From contig NC_091256.1 of assembly GCF_042477335.2 (NCBI RefSeq), positions 23,092,501 through 23,156,500 of the forward strand: a stretch of 64,000 bases of DNA. Reading direction: 5' to 3'. The translations under genes were made by a program, and so were the position numbers. Source of the stretch: Ovis canadensis (Eukaryota; Chordata; Mammalia; Artiodactyla; Bovidae). Positions 33,871-45,082 of this stretch are shown here, piece after piece (position 1 is the stretch's first letter; every line of letters begins with the position of its first letter). The notes below the pieces were generated by a model, which was given only the letters and a program-made list of their open reading frames with translations, ran no database searches and had not been told where the DNA came from.

Positions 33871-34405
33871 TTGAAAGAGTTCCCTGTAAATCAACCAAAA
33901 ACCTCAAATTTTCTTAGACATATTTTCTGATTGCCTTTCAATGTGAGGATGAATACAGGCTCAAAATCAAGACTAGCTCCAAGTCTAATTTAGCAAAATT
34001 TCTATGCATCAATTTATATATTTCTCTGAAACAATCTTTTAACAATTTATTTCGCATTAAAGAGTTCATTCTGAGAAACCAAGTGCAAATCACACCTCTT
34101 TAGGGACTTTCCTTTCTCTCTCTGAATTCTTGGTAAAAAATGTTCCTGAAACTTAAACTTTATAGCCTGTGCAATCCAAAAACCACATTGAGTTTCCTGT
34201 GAATTCTGAGGATGATGAAGTTGGAGAGCTTATAATGCATAATTTCCACTGCCTCCTAAGTTTCTTTTCTCTGTTTCTTAGTAGGCTTTGCTTATGCATT
34301 AGACCCTCAGTGCAAACATGCTCAGACTCCTCACTATATTAGCAGCAAGAGCAAAACATTGTCTCCATTAACACAAAACTTTTATTAGGCAAGTAAGTAA
34401 ACATC
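33871..34405. other. Intergenic, unique
   Basis: Nothing recognised. Confidence 0.5.
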
Positions 34406-34726
34406 ATTGTTGTTGTTCAGTTGCTCGGTCACATCCGACTCTGCCACCCCATGCACTGCAGCATGCCAGGCCTCCCTGTCCATCACCAACTCCCGGAGTT
34501 TGCTCAAACTCATGTCCATTGAGTCGGTGATGCCATCCAACCATCCATCCTCTGTCATCCCCTTCTCCTCCTGCCTTCAATCTTCCCCAGCATCAGGGTC
34601 TTTTCTATGAGTTGGCTCTTCGCATCGGGTGGCCAAAGTATTGGAGTTCCAGCTTCTGGATCAGTCCTTCCCATGAATATGCAGGGTTGATTTCCTTTAG
34701 GATTGACTGGTTTGATCTCCTTGCAG
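34406..34726 (-). mobile_element. BovB 3'-end fragment
   Basis: From TTGTTGTTCAGTTGCTCGGT, the BovB 3' end in reverse, through CATCAGGGTCTTTTCTATGA to TTTGATCTCCTTGCAG, where it stops abruptly. Confidence 0.9.
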
Positions 34727-34945
34727 AAAAATTTTAAAAGCAACAACTGTATACATGTGTCTGGAAAACTGGATGAAGTAAAGGGATTTACATCCTGACA
34801 AGTCAGCGTAGGATGAGGCAGAAGACAGCCAGCGCACCTTGCTGCCACACGGCCTTCCTTCCTTTCTCCAGCTTCTCTCTTCTGCATTTAGAGCTGTTAG
34901 TTGTTTGGAAGAGTTGTTATAGCAACTTTCTCTGTTTCCACTATG
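34727..34945. other. Short unique stretch
   Basis: Nothing recognised between the BovB and L1 pieces. Confidence 0.4.
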
Positions 34946-34949
34946 GAAC

Positions 34950-35880
34950 ATCTTAAAAAAAATTTTTTTGCATATTTTAGATTTATTTTTTATTGGGGTA
35001 ATATTGATCTTAAAAAGTTCATGTATTTCATGTATATACTGTTATGTTTCTACTTCTATTTACCCTGCAGTAGGCTCACCTCCAAAAATTTCAGTTCTAC
35101 CCCTCACTGTGCCATCAATCCTCTTCACCCTTTCTGCCCTCCTTCCTCTTCCCCTCTGGTAGCTACGGTTCTGTTCTCTCTCTTTGTTTGGTCTGTTCAT
35201 TTATTTTGTTTCTTTCATGTTTTATATTCTACCTATGAGTAAAATCATATCGTATTTGTCTCTCTACTCGGACTTATTTCATTTAGCACCATACCTTCAA
35301 GGTCAATCCATGTTGTTGCAACTGGCAACATTTCATCTTTTTAATGACTCAGTAGTATTCCATTGTGTGGTGTGCATATGTAAAATATCCTCTTTATCCA
35401 TTCATTCATTGAATGGCATTTAGGTTTCAGCATCTTGGCTATTATAAATGGTGCTGCAATGAATATGGGGTGCAAATTTATTGTTTTCCAGTTGCTAAGT
35501 TGTATCTGACTCTATGTGACCCCATGGACTGCAGCATGCCAAGCTCCTCTGTCCTCCACTATCTATCTCCCAGATTTTGCTCAAATTCATGTCAGTTGAG
35601 TTAGTGATGCTATCTAACCATCTTATCCCCCTTCTCCTTTTGTCTTTAGTCTTTCCTAGCATCAGAGTCTTTTTTAGCGAATTAGCTCTTCACATCAGGT
35701 GGCCAAAGTATTGGAGCTTCAGCTTCAGCATCAGCCCTTCCATTGAATATTTAGAGTTGATTTCCTTTAGGGTTGATTGGTTCAATCTCCTTGCACCTTC
35801 TTAAAATAGAAGGTGCATATTCTTTGGGTAAATGCCCAAATGTGGGATAGCTGGATCATCCTATATTCCTTCTGACACCT
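34950..35880 (-). mobile_element. L1 LINE 3' UTR, split by a BovB fragment
   Basis: Reverse L1 3' UTR: ATTTTTTATTGGGGTAATAT, TCTACCTATGAGTAAAATCA, GACTCAGTAGTATTCCATTG and GGCTATTATAAATGGTGCTG, resuming after the insert with TTTGGGTAAATGCCCAAATG and GGATAGCTGGATCAT. The insert lies at about 35484-35798. Confidence 0.8.
35484..35798 (-). mobile_element. BovB 3'-end fragment inside L1
   Basis: From TCCAGTTGCTAAGTTGTATC through CCATGGACTGCAGCATGCC and CATCAGGTGGCCAAAGTATT to TTCAATCTCCTTGCACC. Its right end is at nearly the same BovB position as that of the fragment at 34406-34726. Confidence 0.88.
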
Positions 35881-38800
35881 GTGTCCTTAGATTCTAATTT
35901 ATCCTAAGGAAAATACTGACTTTTAAAAAATCACGTGTTAAGTACCAAGACTAATGAAAAGGGTACATATTTATTGCAAGCAATGAAAATGATGGAACCT
36001 AAGATTATACTTTCAGATAATATCCAGGTTAAGAATGGACTGTTTCCTGTTCCATGGAAAGCTGTCCCAAACCCAAATAGAAGTGGTTTCCTCTTCTCTG
36101 TTCTTTCAGTTACCCAGAGGGAAAGTTTTCTTCTGAACCTTTATATTCCCTGCACAGAGTATAATGGTGAACACTGTTGTTTGAGATTATTAACAGATTG
36201 TTGTTTTCATTCATTCAGCAAACATGCAAATTTATCCAGAATAATAGAGAGTGGAGATGCAAAAGATACTACAAAAATACTACAGTCCAAGCATTAGCAT
36301 TTAAATAAATTATAGAAATACATGTTGTCAACTCTACATAAGGCTGTGTTTTGGGTAAATCGACCACAAAAGTTATGGATGATTTTTCACTGACAGTGAA
36401 TGTTTGAGTGTAGATGGCAGGAGTCATTTTGAGAAACAAGTAACTGTTAAATGCTCTGAAGGCAGACAGTTCAACACTGGGGAAATGAAAATGTTTTTCT
36501 AATGAATCAAAATAGGCGCTGGTTAAGAGTAAGGGCAGGTGTAGAGAAAGGTGAGAAATGATGGAAAGTTGGAGTAAGGATGAAAGGAAAGTGAAAGGCA
36601 AGATAAATGGTTCTTAGTTTATTCGGTCTACTTCAACACAGTCAGATTACTGGTAGCAATTTTCTGAAAGTATCTAGTGGAATTTTGCTGTTTCCCAGCT
36701 TTGAGTATGATAGGTCACCAAATGTTTACTAACAGCATAATAGGGAATATGTCAGAGATGAATCAGCAGGCTGGCTGTGGTGTGCAGTCAGGATCGGTGA
36801 TTCACCTGGTGCTAGTGTGTGGATGGGGCCATTGCTGGACACACAGTAGAGGCTGCTGAGTTGTTAAATAACAAAATATTCATCTACTGTTATTGGCACT
36901 TCCTGTTTTATCTTGAGAAGCTTTGTAGGCCATAGATTTCCTGCTTATGGATAATAACTTGTGTGCATGGTAAACTGCTGAGTTCTAATCCATCAAACAA
37001 AAACAGAACAGCCTGTAGCACTGTGTTACTGGAGAATTACTGAGGCATTGTCTGCAGTGTTGCTGAAATATTACCAAGTTACATTTGTATGAACCCGCTG
37101 TAGTTTTTAGAACTCTCAGATCTGAGCCAGGCTCCAGGGCATAAACAGAAAACTTAAAAACCCTGATCTTTTTGCACTGGGGCTTCATAATCCTTAAACA
37201 GGAAAAGAGGATTAGACAGAACACCATCTGACGTTCTCTGAGTCCGGAGAGACTTTGTTTTCCTCTCTCACAGTAGATGAGGGAGCACTTAGGCGGACAG
37301 AAGCCCCCTTACACTGCTTTTCCTTCTCGTGACTTCCTCCCAGACACCACTGGAGTGAGACAGACATTTAAGGGCCCTTGTTTGACAGAATGATATTCTT
37401 TCAGGATGGTCAGGAGCCCTCAGAGATTTTTATGAATATTCTCCAGATTTGTACCCCAGTGTATTATAGGAAGATACCCCATTTTGTCAATGATGTTCCT
37501 TTTGGCATACATCTAAAAGCAAAAATTTAGCTTTGGGGACATGTGACTAAAGTTGTTTTAGTCAGGTATATTTCTGGAATGTATTCGAACTTCATTTATA
37601 ATTGGAAATTTTTTTTCCTGTAATTATGTTATGAAGGCCAGGATATCGGTCCATTTTGAAAAACGCAAAAGTAAAGTAACCCAGGCCAAAGAGATTCCGG
37701 TTTGAAAGAGAACCCGGTGGAGATACAGCATCATCCCACCTCAGAAACTTGATGAACAAGCAGCCAGGAGAAAAATAAAAACCACGGGTGCTACGACAAG
37801 GCTCTGAACCATAAGAAGCAGGAAGAATGTGGAAGGAAGGGCCTGAGTTTTGCCCACAGGAGGAGTCGCAAAACCTCCCTTTGTGGTTTCCAAGGAGCTC
37901 CTCTGAAAGGGAAATGGATAGTGGAGGGTCTTTCAGTTTCCAAGTTTAGTCAAAAGGAGTATCTGTCCTGCTGCATGTGGCTCGTTCAGGAAAGAGGGAA
38001 AACGAAAGATGAGGAAGCCGTTTAAAAGCAGGAAGTAGCTTTCAGTTAGCGTTTTGTCTGTCTCTTCAGCTGGTTGGTGTTTTGTCTGTTTTAATGTACA
38101 ACGTCTGGCGTGAGGCCACAGGCATGTCACTGAGGAGGGTAAATGATGTAAGAATATAAAGTGTAAAAATGGAAACAGTCATTTTAAAAAGCAGCTTAAG
38201 AACTGAGGTGGACATGTTTAAAAACTAAATCAATACTTCCCTAATCTTTTCACACAGTGGCATATCTGTTAGGAAATGATAACATGTGTCCATAGCACCA
38301 TGGTTACTGCTTGAAGACTTCAGCTCTTGAGGTGACAGACCAGCTCTGGGACTTTGGCCACTCCAGGCCCAACCTAACCAGACCCGAGGGCCAAGGAGGT
38401 GAATATCCTTGTTCACCTGAAACTGACTTAGTGATAATAAATATATTAGTGTGTTAGCTAGGGTACCAGTTACAAACAAAGAGACTCCAAAGGCATGGTG
38501 AAACTTGCGGAGAAGAAGCCAGTTCTGATTCCATGTGGGAAACTTTCTTTGACTTGATTTTCATTGCTTTTGTTATTACAGTCATGTAATAACATGATGT
38601 ATGATGGCCTGCTTCAGAGGCCTGCTTCAGATGGCCTGCTTCAGAGAACCCTGCCTCTCTCCATCTGCCTGACTGTTAAACTAAAGTGCTTTTGTTCAGA
38701 ACCCTGTCCACCTGTAGATAGCAGGAAGGAAGAAATGAACATATCCCCCTTCAGGAGGCTTGGCATTCTAGGAGATGTTTGTCAGATTCATGGCCTTTTT

Positions 38801-39704
38801 CCTTTGGCTCCTCACCACCCCCAATCTCTGATCAAAAGAATCTGGCATCCAGACCCACGTAAGATGGTTATTTCATGACATTAGTCTGCCCTCTTCTTGG
38901 TCAGCCAGCTTTCTGGATAAAGTCATATTCCTTGCCCTTAGCACCTTGTCTCTGGGATTCATTGGCCTGTCATGTGGCAAGTAGAGTGAGCTTGGACTCA
39001 GTAACAAAATGTCTCCCTCAGAAATCAGGGCAGGTGGATCTCTGCTTCCTCTCAGGGTCATCCAGGGACCCAGGCTGGAAGTACTGTGGCCTCCTCTGGG
39101 ACATGGTCACCATCTGCAGACTGAAAGCTGGGTGGGGGCAGGTGTGGGTCCCAGCCAGGGAGAGCAGCATGAGCATCTGTGCTTTGTGGCCTGGGCTTCA
39201 GGAGGCACATCAGCTCACTCGCAGCCCGCTGCAGGGGCTGAGCTTGGCAGCACAGCCTGCACATGAGGAAGGGAGGACAGGTTCTGCCAAACAGCCAGCA
39301 TTCCCCACGACCATCATTTCATCCTGGCTTAGAGAAGTAAAGATTGCAAACATAATTTAACACATGGACTCTTCTCTTTGGGAACTTCCATAGGAGATAG
39401 AAACCCAGGAAAACACACTGATTTAAGCTAAAGTAGAAGGGGCACAAAGTCCCTATTGCCTAGGGCAGGGTGGAGGCAGAAAGTAGTATAGAAATTCAGA
39501 ATACAACAGATTGACTGAAATCATGTTCGTTTTAAGAGGACTTGATGGAAAGAATGAAATGAGCTGGATTTTGAAGGAATGGTGAGAGCTGGATGGCAAA
39601 AAAAAAAAAAAGTAAAGTTATTCTATAAAGGGGTAAGGCTACCACCAATCCCCTTACAATATGTGGAATTTGGCAGTTTAATAAAGTTTATTAAAGGAAT
39701 GAAA
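35881..39704. other. Intergenic, nearly repeat-free
   Basis: No gene is supported. Apart from a 42-bp triplication of a GGCCTGCTTCAGA unit at 38603-38646, I see no recent repeat over almost 4 kb, which is unusual for this window. Frames of 104-161 codons at 38564-39360 have no family resemblance. Confidence 0.5.
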
Positions 39705-39705
39705 G

Positions 39706-39912
39706 CACTTGGTGGCTCAGAAGGTAAAGAATCTGCTTGCAGTCCTGGAGACCCAGGTTTGATCCCTGGGTTGGGAAGATCCCCTGGAGAAGGAAATGGC
39801 AACTCACTCCAGTATTCTTGCCTGGAGAATTCCATGGACAGAGGAGCCTAGCGGGCTACAATCCATGGAGTTGCAGAGTTGGACACGACTGAGTCACTGA
39901 CTTTCACTTTTA
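39706..39912 (+). mobile_element. Bov-tA SINE
   Basis: ACTTGGTGGCTCAGAAGGTA, GGTTTGATCCCTGGGTTGGG, TATTCTTGCCTGGAGAATTC and GAGTCACTGACTTTCACTTT in order. Confidence 0.93.
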
Positions 39913-41295
39913 TTTTCAGGCTTATTGATGAGATATTTAGCTGCCTTCTTGGGTTGGAATGAAATGTTTTAAGTACTTAGGTGACTTGCAGATGGGGTAT
40001 GTTGCAAATAGAATGGCTTTTTATAAGAAAAATATTGGGTAGACTGAATTAAACAGTTGCTGTTATTAGCTACAGTTACTGAAAATAGTGGCATAGATAT
40101 AAGTACACTTTCATTTCTTACATGGAAAGACCTCTTGGAGACTTTGACCATAAGAAGGATTCTGTATTGAAATGTCCGTTTATGGGTCACATGCCTCTCC
40201 ATGCTTTAAAAAATTTGAGGCAGAAACAGCTGGCTGTCTGCTATATATTCATATTTCACTTTTAATAGATATTTATCACTAGGAAGTGGCTGTCCTTCCA
40301 GGGACTGTACTTCCTAACCTCCTCCTGAGGCTATGTGATTAGTTCTAGTCAACAGAATCTGGACTAATATTCTCATACTGCTTCTTGGCCCCACCCTAAA
40401 ACAAAAGTGGACTTTTCATGGCTGAGAAATGAACTTCTGTAATGTTAACCCTCCTGAGATCTTGTCTTTGCCCTCTGATAACACAGGTAGACTTTACCTC
40501 ATCTAAAGATATTTTTGATTCCAGAAACATTTGTCCTATGATTTTCTTTTAATATGCCTAGTAAATTGTCCTGCTTATGACACGCATTTAATAATTTCTT
40601 ATGGAAAGATTGCATTGAGGTCTTCAAAAGAAAATGTCAAGAATCCATTCTGAGGCTTTCTTATTATTTCAAGTAAAACAGATTTTTTTGGTGATAAATA
40701 CAAATATAGCAAGTTAACAAATGGAAATAAAAATAAAAATCAAGTTACTTTAAACACATGCCCACTTCCAAGTGGTTTCTAACTCCTGGGGCCTCAGCAT
40801 TCAGAGAGATAGAAGAAAGCATAGAAAAAGGAAAATCGTCCACACGTGCTGTTTGGTCCATGTTGGTCCACCTTTTGTCCGTTCATGATGGGGGAGCAGA
40901 GGGCGAGTCGTTAGGCTTTCTCTTTTCTTGTTTTTGGTCTGCATTTTCCTGCCTTACTTGATTCCCTTACTCAGCTCCTATCCTGTTCCCTGGCTCCTAG
41001 GTCAGAACCAGAGGATCTCATCAGCTTTGAGATAAGGCAGCTTCAGAATTCGACAAACCTGACCACAAAGCTTTGACCAATAAGGCAAAATGATGCTGTA
41101 GGTTTTCTGTGTTTGTGGCTTTACATTTGAGGGTGGCACCTCTGTGGAAAGTACACCTCATAAAACTCATCGTGGGTCTTCTTTGTGGGGCTTCTCACCA
41201 TCCTGCCCAGGTCTCTGTCCTGTTCCACAGTCGTGTTAACAGCGTCTCTCTTTGGCCTCATTGCATTGTCTCTCCTGCTCCAGATGCTTAGCTGG
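39913..41295. other. Intergenic, unique
   Basis: No gene is supported. Sequence near 40,280-40,390 (CTATGTGATTAGTTCTAGTC) recalls an old interspersed repeat that I cannot name. Confidence 0.45.
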
Positions 41296-41710
41296 ATTTC
41301 CTGGTGAGCACCCTCAGTCATTCAATGCGGGAGACCCCGGTTCAATTCCTGGGTCGGGAAGATCTGCTGGAGAAGGGATAGGCTACCTACTCCAGTATTC
41401 TTGGGCTTCGCTTGTGGCCCAGCTGGTAAAGAATCCACCTGCAATGCAGGAGACCCTGGTTGAATTCCTGGGTTGGAAAGATCTCCTGGAGAAGGGATAG
41501 GCTACCCACTCCAGTATTCTTGGACTTCTCTTGTGGTTCAGCTGGTAAAGAATCTGCCTGGAATGTGGGAGACCTGGATTCGATCCCTGGGTTGGGAAGA
41601 TCCCCTGGAGAAGGAAAAGGCTACCCACTCCAGTGTTCTGGCCTGGAGAATTCCACGGACTGTACAGTCCATGGGGTTGCAAAGAGTCGGACACGACTGA
41701 GTGACTTTCA
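41296..41710 (+). mobile_element. Tandem Bov-tA SINE trimer
   Basis: Three successive Bov-tA units, about 120 bp apart. The joins read CCAGTATTCTTGGGCTTCGC near 41,393 and CCAGTATTCTTGGACTTCTC near 41,513. Only the third unit has the full GGCCTGGAGAATTCC to GAGTGACTTTC tail. The first lacks its 5' end. Confidence 0.9.
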
Positions 41711-42960
41711 GGCATTCAAGGGAAGGCACCTCAACTTCTGGTCAACCTGGGCCCTCTGGCAGCTCTCCCTGTGTGTGTCCCTCGCCTCAAGTCGGCCTCA
41801 GTTACACTTCTCCATAGCCCAGTCCAGAGGAGGCAGGCCTCTTGCTGTTCCTTTTCTTCCTTGTCATTTTCTACTGTTTCCTTCTCTTAGGAAGTCAGGC
41901 CAGCCTTTCCCATTTGATGATTCATCTTTCTCCACAGGGTCCTTGGCTAAAAGCCTAACCTGAAAATAGAATCTATACTCTTTATTTCACAGTTTCTATT
42001 ACTATTATGCAAGCACCCTTCCGTGAAGTAGCAATTTCATAATAGTGAAATACCTAGGGTGTGAGTCAGCAAACAGCCAAGCCATCATTCTCATCTTATG
42101 AAGCTCAAAAGATTCACTTAGCAGATAGTACCCAATGTTATGCCATTGAATATTTTTAAAAATACTTTAAAAAAGAATACAGGATACTAAGCAAGATGAA
42201 AGAAATTCTCAAAATTGTTAAAATTGCAAAATGGATGTCGTTTTGAGGCTTTTCAATGATGACTGAGAAAATGTGTTATCTTTTTGGATAATACCATCAT
42301 CCATACAAACGTTTATCATAATGTGGTGAAAGGACAATGGATTTAAAGTAAAAAGTAATTCTGTCATCTTGGGGAAATCACTTGCCCTGCTAAACTTTGG
42401 TTTGCGGTCTACAAAGGAAGAACAGTATGAGCTCTTTCTCATGATGCTGTTCTATAGACAAAGACATGGTGCGTGTTAGGGCTGGGAATACTGAAAAGTT
42501 CTTATTTGCCTACCTTGCACTCTTGCATGCAGATGCCATCTCTAGATCAAGCTGTGAACATACCTGATGGCACAGTATGCACCTGTTGGGCACAGCACCT
42601 CCCCCAGTGCCTTATTTGCAGAATAGTTTTAATAAATATTTGCTGTAAATGATGAACTGATATTCCTTTTAATTAGTTTGGCCTTATTTCATTTTAATTT
42701 GGAATTTCCAATTAATTTGGAATTTAAATTAAATGACATTTCCAATTTAATTTGGAATTTAATACAATGACATAACATGCGAATTGTATAACTCGATTCA
42801 GTTCCTTTTTAAAAGGAGATGGGTTATGAATCTTGAACGTTTGATACAGATGCGATAGAGATCTCAGATGATCCTTGCAGGAGTTTTGGAGGTAAAGTAG
42901 CCCTTCCTGTGTGACCCAGTTGAAGCAAGACATTTGGATCCTGCACTGACCAGTCCTTGA
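41711..42960. other. Intergenic, unique with an AT-rich self-similar stretch
   Basis: No gene is supported. At 42694-42765 the words AATTTGGAATTT and ATTTCCAATT repeat in both orientations and could form a local hairpin. Confidence 0.5.
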
Positions 42961-45082
42961 CTGCGGGTTGCATCCAAAAGTGGCCGTAAACCTGGCCAGG
43001 CTGCTTCTGGTGGATGGGGGCAGTTCCTGGAGAGGACGCACCAGTGAGCTGCCAGCAACCCTAACTCCCAGCGCTGGAAGAGAGCGCCTCAGGTCTGAAG
43101 GGATTTTGCCCTTACAGTATCCTCTACCATCCGCCCCTTGCACCACCCACTTATAATTGCTTCACATGGAGTGTTCACCCACATCCAGGAATAGCTGCCC
43201 AGGTTCTGGAAGTTTTCTTGGGGAAGACTTCTCAGAGGCAAATCGGTGGGATGGCTGACACCACCACTGCACTTGGTCTAGAGACTACACTTGGCACTTT
43301 CTCTGCTATTACTCATCCTAGATTCCTCTCACTCTGGGTCAGGTCCTCTGATGGTGTTGGTGCCTTACATGGTGAGGTGTCCAGGGGTCTGATTTCCATG
43401 TCACCGCACCTCTCCCGGGCCTGCCTGCTGCACGGGTAGCAAGTGTGGACACTCCCATTCCGGCCCTTGGGTTCCCAGACCCATGGATTCCACAGCACCG
43501 TGTCATGGTCATGAGGAAGGGTACGATTTGTTTATTCTAGGGGACGACACACCTTCCTTGAAGGCTGTCATCTCACAGTGGAGCCTTTGCCATGGGAGAA
43601 CCATTCCATGAGACCTTCTGGCGGGAAAGGCAGACCTGTACCCCCATATATGTTGATTCAAGTCAAGATGAGTCACTGCTTCTTAAGAGTGGGAGGGGTC
43701 CAGTGTAATCAACTTGCCATGGTTGATTGTTCTCGTTGAGGTTTCATTTGTTGAACATTGATTTCTTTTTCTTTTTTGAAAATCTATTTGGGGTATGGCT
43801 CTCATTTTAAAAAAATGTTTATTTTTGGCTGTGCTGGGTTTCGTTTGTGTGGGCTTTCTCTAGTTGTGGCGAGAGGGGGCCACCCTCCAGTTGTGGTGCC
43901 CGTGCTTCTGGTCACAGTGGCGTCTCTTGTCGCAGAGCATGGGCCCTGGGCCTGCAGGCTTCGGGAGCTGGGGCACATGGGTTTAGTTGTCCCATGATAT
44001 GTGTCTTCTTGGAGCAGGGTTGAACCTGTTTCCCTCACATTGGCTGGTGGATTCTCAACTGCTGAGCTGCCAGGGAAGTCTTGATTTCTTTTTCTTGATG
44101 GTTGAACTTTGGCAAGGGCAGTATCCAGAGTGGCTTTCAGAGGTGGAAGTCCATTCTCCTGGGCCAGCCGTCTCCACCGCCATGGGTGCTCTGTTCATGG
44201 ATCCCAAAGGGCTGGCTGATGACCGAGGCTGTCTGGGCTCAGCTGGCATAGTTATTCTGTCTGCTTGGTTGTTCTTGTCTTTTGTGCGGTGGCTGTTGCC
44301 ATGTAATATAAGGACTTGCATACTTTTGACTTCTCTGATAGGTCCGCCCATGTGCATCTTCTCAAGACCATTTTATTCCCAACAATCCAGTCTCTCTCCT
44401 TCCAGGCCCCAGCTCACCAGCCAAGCTGTTCACCACTTCCCATGAGTCAGTATCGATCCTAACCTCAGGTCAGTTCTCTTTCCATATGAAGTGGATGAGC
44501 GGGTGCGTTGTCCCTGATTCTGCGCCTGGGGAGGGTTTCCACTTGCTGCTCCCTTTTGAGTCCACCTCTTAGCAGAACTATATTGCCGAATCAGTCCATT
44601 TTCAGCTATCACCTACATACTATCCCAGCACAGAAGTGGTTTTATTTCTCCATTGTTAGTCATTAGAACCTCAGCTCCTGCTGAGGTTCAGTTCTGGGCT
44701 GACCATTTCCATCTCTCAGTGGATTGCTGCAGGGCCCACCTGATCTTATGTCCTGATGGTCTGAGAGAACCCAGCTCATCTTGATTAGGCCCAGTCACTT
44801 CCAGGAGCTCTGAGCTGGGCTGACTTTTTGCATGAGTCCTAACTGAGACAAGACCCCTGGGTGTATTTGCTCCCCACATTGATTGTCCACCATGTAAAGA
44901 TCGTGCCACTGTCTTACACTATCGGTAATGGAGTAGTAGGCTCATGGAACTTCAGAGTGAAGTTAGCAGGCCCGTTTGACTTTCTCCCAATGCTCTGTGC
45001 TCTGCTCTTGACTGTCAGTACCTTGGCCCCCCACTTTGCTCTTATTTTTCTATTTCTCAAGTACCCGGAACCTGAGTGGGGA
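42961..45082 (-). mobile_element. ERV-L-like internal remnant (pol region)
   Basis: Scattered minus-strand fragments resemble an ERV-L polymerase: a T-D-S-W-type stretch (44413-44451, TDSWEVVNSLAGE) fits the RNase H domain, and a block downstream fits the start of integrase. Stops and frameshifts are frequent, so nothing functional remains. A CHR-1 SINE interrupts it at 43806-44083. The left boundary is uncertain. Confidence 0.5.
43806..44083 (-). mobile_element. CHR-1-type SINE
   Basis: In reverse: TTTTTGGCTGTGCTGGGTTT, GTGTGGGCTTTCTCTAGTTG, CGCAGAGCATGGGCCCTGGG, CAGGGTTGAACCTGTTTCCC and the terminal AGCTGCCAGGGAAGTC. This is the cetartiodactyl tRNA-derived SINE; the head lies at the right. 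Confidence 0.88.
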
